Positions 15,972 through 16,281 of a stretch of DNA of 16,281 bases are shown here, one piece after another. The notes under the pieces were generated by a model. It was not told the origin of the DNA and searched no databases. It was given only the letters and a program-made list of their open reading frames with translations. Position numbers and translations under genes: made by a program. This DNA is from JBFWVD01 sp050246915 (GTDB lineage Bacteria > Actinomycetota > Acidimicrobiia > Acidimicrobiales > Ilumatobacteraceae), in contig JBFWVD010000100.1 in NCBI GenBank assembly GCA_050246915.1, positions 1 to 16,281 of the forward strand, written 5' to 3'. Numbering within the stretch: the first letter of the stretch is position 1; the number at the start of each line of letters is the position of its first letter.

Positions 15972-16281
15972 CACGTCGACCCATAGCGTTACTCGTTCCT
16001 CTTGCCATGTCGGTGGCATTGTTCGCCTGCGGCGATGACGGAGGCTCAGGGTCCTCTACCGGCGTCACCCCAGCCGCACCGATCTCCGGTGCCACCTCGG
16101 CGCACGTCGTGGCGTCGACGACATGGACCGGCGCGTACGCCAAGCTGGCGGGCGCGACCGATATCGACGTGATTGCTCCGACATCGGTGCTCCATCCGCC
16201 GGACTACGACCCGAAGCCGTCCGATCTCGTGGCCGCGGCCGATGCTGACATCGTGGTGTACGCGGAGTTCGAGGGATTTGC
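15968..16281 (+). CDS. Metal ABC transporter substrate-binding lipoprotein (ZnuA-like), 3' part missing
   Basis: Only the first 104 residues are in the window; the frame is open at the edge. The TTG start gives a lipoprotein signal peptide: MTRRP charges, a hydrophobic core, and LFAC with C21 as the lipidated cysteine. A Gly/Ser/Asp-rich linker of about 20 residues follows. The mature part starts HVVASTTWTGAYAKLAG and reaches VLHPPDYDPKPSDLVAAADADIVVY. That matches the HxYxPxPSD region of cluster A-I metal-binding proteins, with H76 as the likely first metal-ligand histidine. The remaining ligands are beyond the window. It would be anchored on the outer face of the cytoplasmic membrane and hand Zn2+ or Mn2+ to the permease. 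The gene is coupled to the permease (TTGA overlap) and has a good Shine-Dalgarno sequence. Confidence 0.9.
   Translation, partial: MTRRPIALLVPLAMSVALFACGDDGGSGSSTGVTPAAPISGATSAHVVASTTWTGAYAKLAGATDIDVIAPTSVLHPPDYDPKPSDLVAAADADIVVYAEFEGF

Noticed and set aside
14991..16019. - strand open frame (342 codons) opposite the permease gene
   Set aside because: Extremely Arg/Gln/His/Asp-rich, as expected from the antisense of a hydrophobic membrane protein.

Overview
The window is one high-GC bacterial chromosomal segment, densely packed with genes, many of them joined by 4-base start/stop overlaps (ATGA, GTGA, TTGA). Codon use, GTG/TTG starts and the protein families point to an actinobacterium. An Acidimicrobiia-like (Ilumatobacter-type) lineage is my best guess, but this is inference and not proven by any marker gene here. 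I see no tRNA, rRNA, CRISPR array, insertion sequence or phage gene.

Region 1 (72-9559, + strand) is a five-gene operon: a circularly permuted ATP-grasp protein, an alpha-E protein, a 1113-residue transglutaminase-like/DUF2126 protein, an ATP-grasp/alpha-E fusion, and a second transglutaminase-like protein. Every junction overlaps by 4 bases if the longer alpha-E start is used. The operon carries two ATP-grasp modules, two alpha-E modules, two transglutaminase modules and one DUF2126 module with a glutamine-synthetase-like motif. Comparative genomics has predicted that such clusters make or modify peptides through amide-bond ligation, with the papain-fold (transglutaminase) enzymes cutting or transferring. 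To my knowledge the substrate is unknown. This is the most interesting system in the window. Bases 1-71 hold no complete gene.

Region 2 (9546-11278, - strand) is a two-gene unit: a small acidic CxxC protein, then a Baeyer-Villiger-type flavin monooxygenase coupled to it by a GTGA overlap. The monooxygenase meets region 1 tail to tail. The two genes overlap by 14 bases, and a hairpin there contains both stop codons.

Region 3 (11378-14397, + strand) starts about 100 bases from region 2 across a divergent promoter region that holds an 11-base direct repeat. It encodes a malonyl-CoA synthetase-like acyl-CoA ligase, coupled by a 1-base overlap to a polytopic membrane protein that resembles GT-C/YfhO-type proteins.

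Region 4 (14452 to the window end, + strand) is a ZnuABC-type metal-import ABC operon: ATPase, membrane permease, and a substrate-binding lipoprotein cut off by the window edge. A short hairpin separates it from region 3. All intergenic gaps in the window are shorter than 170 bases.
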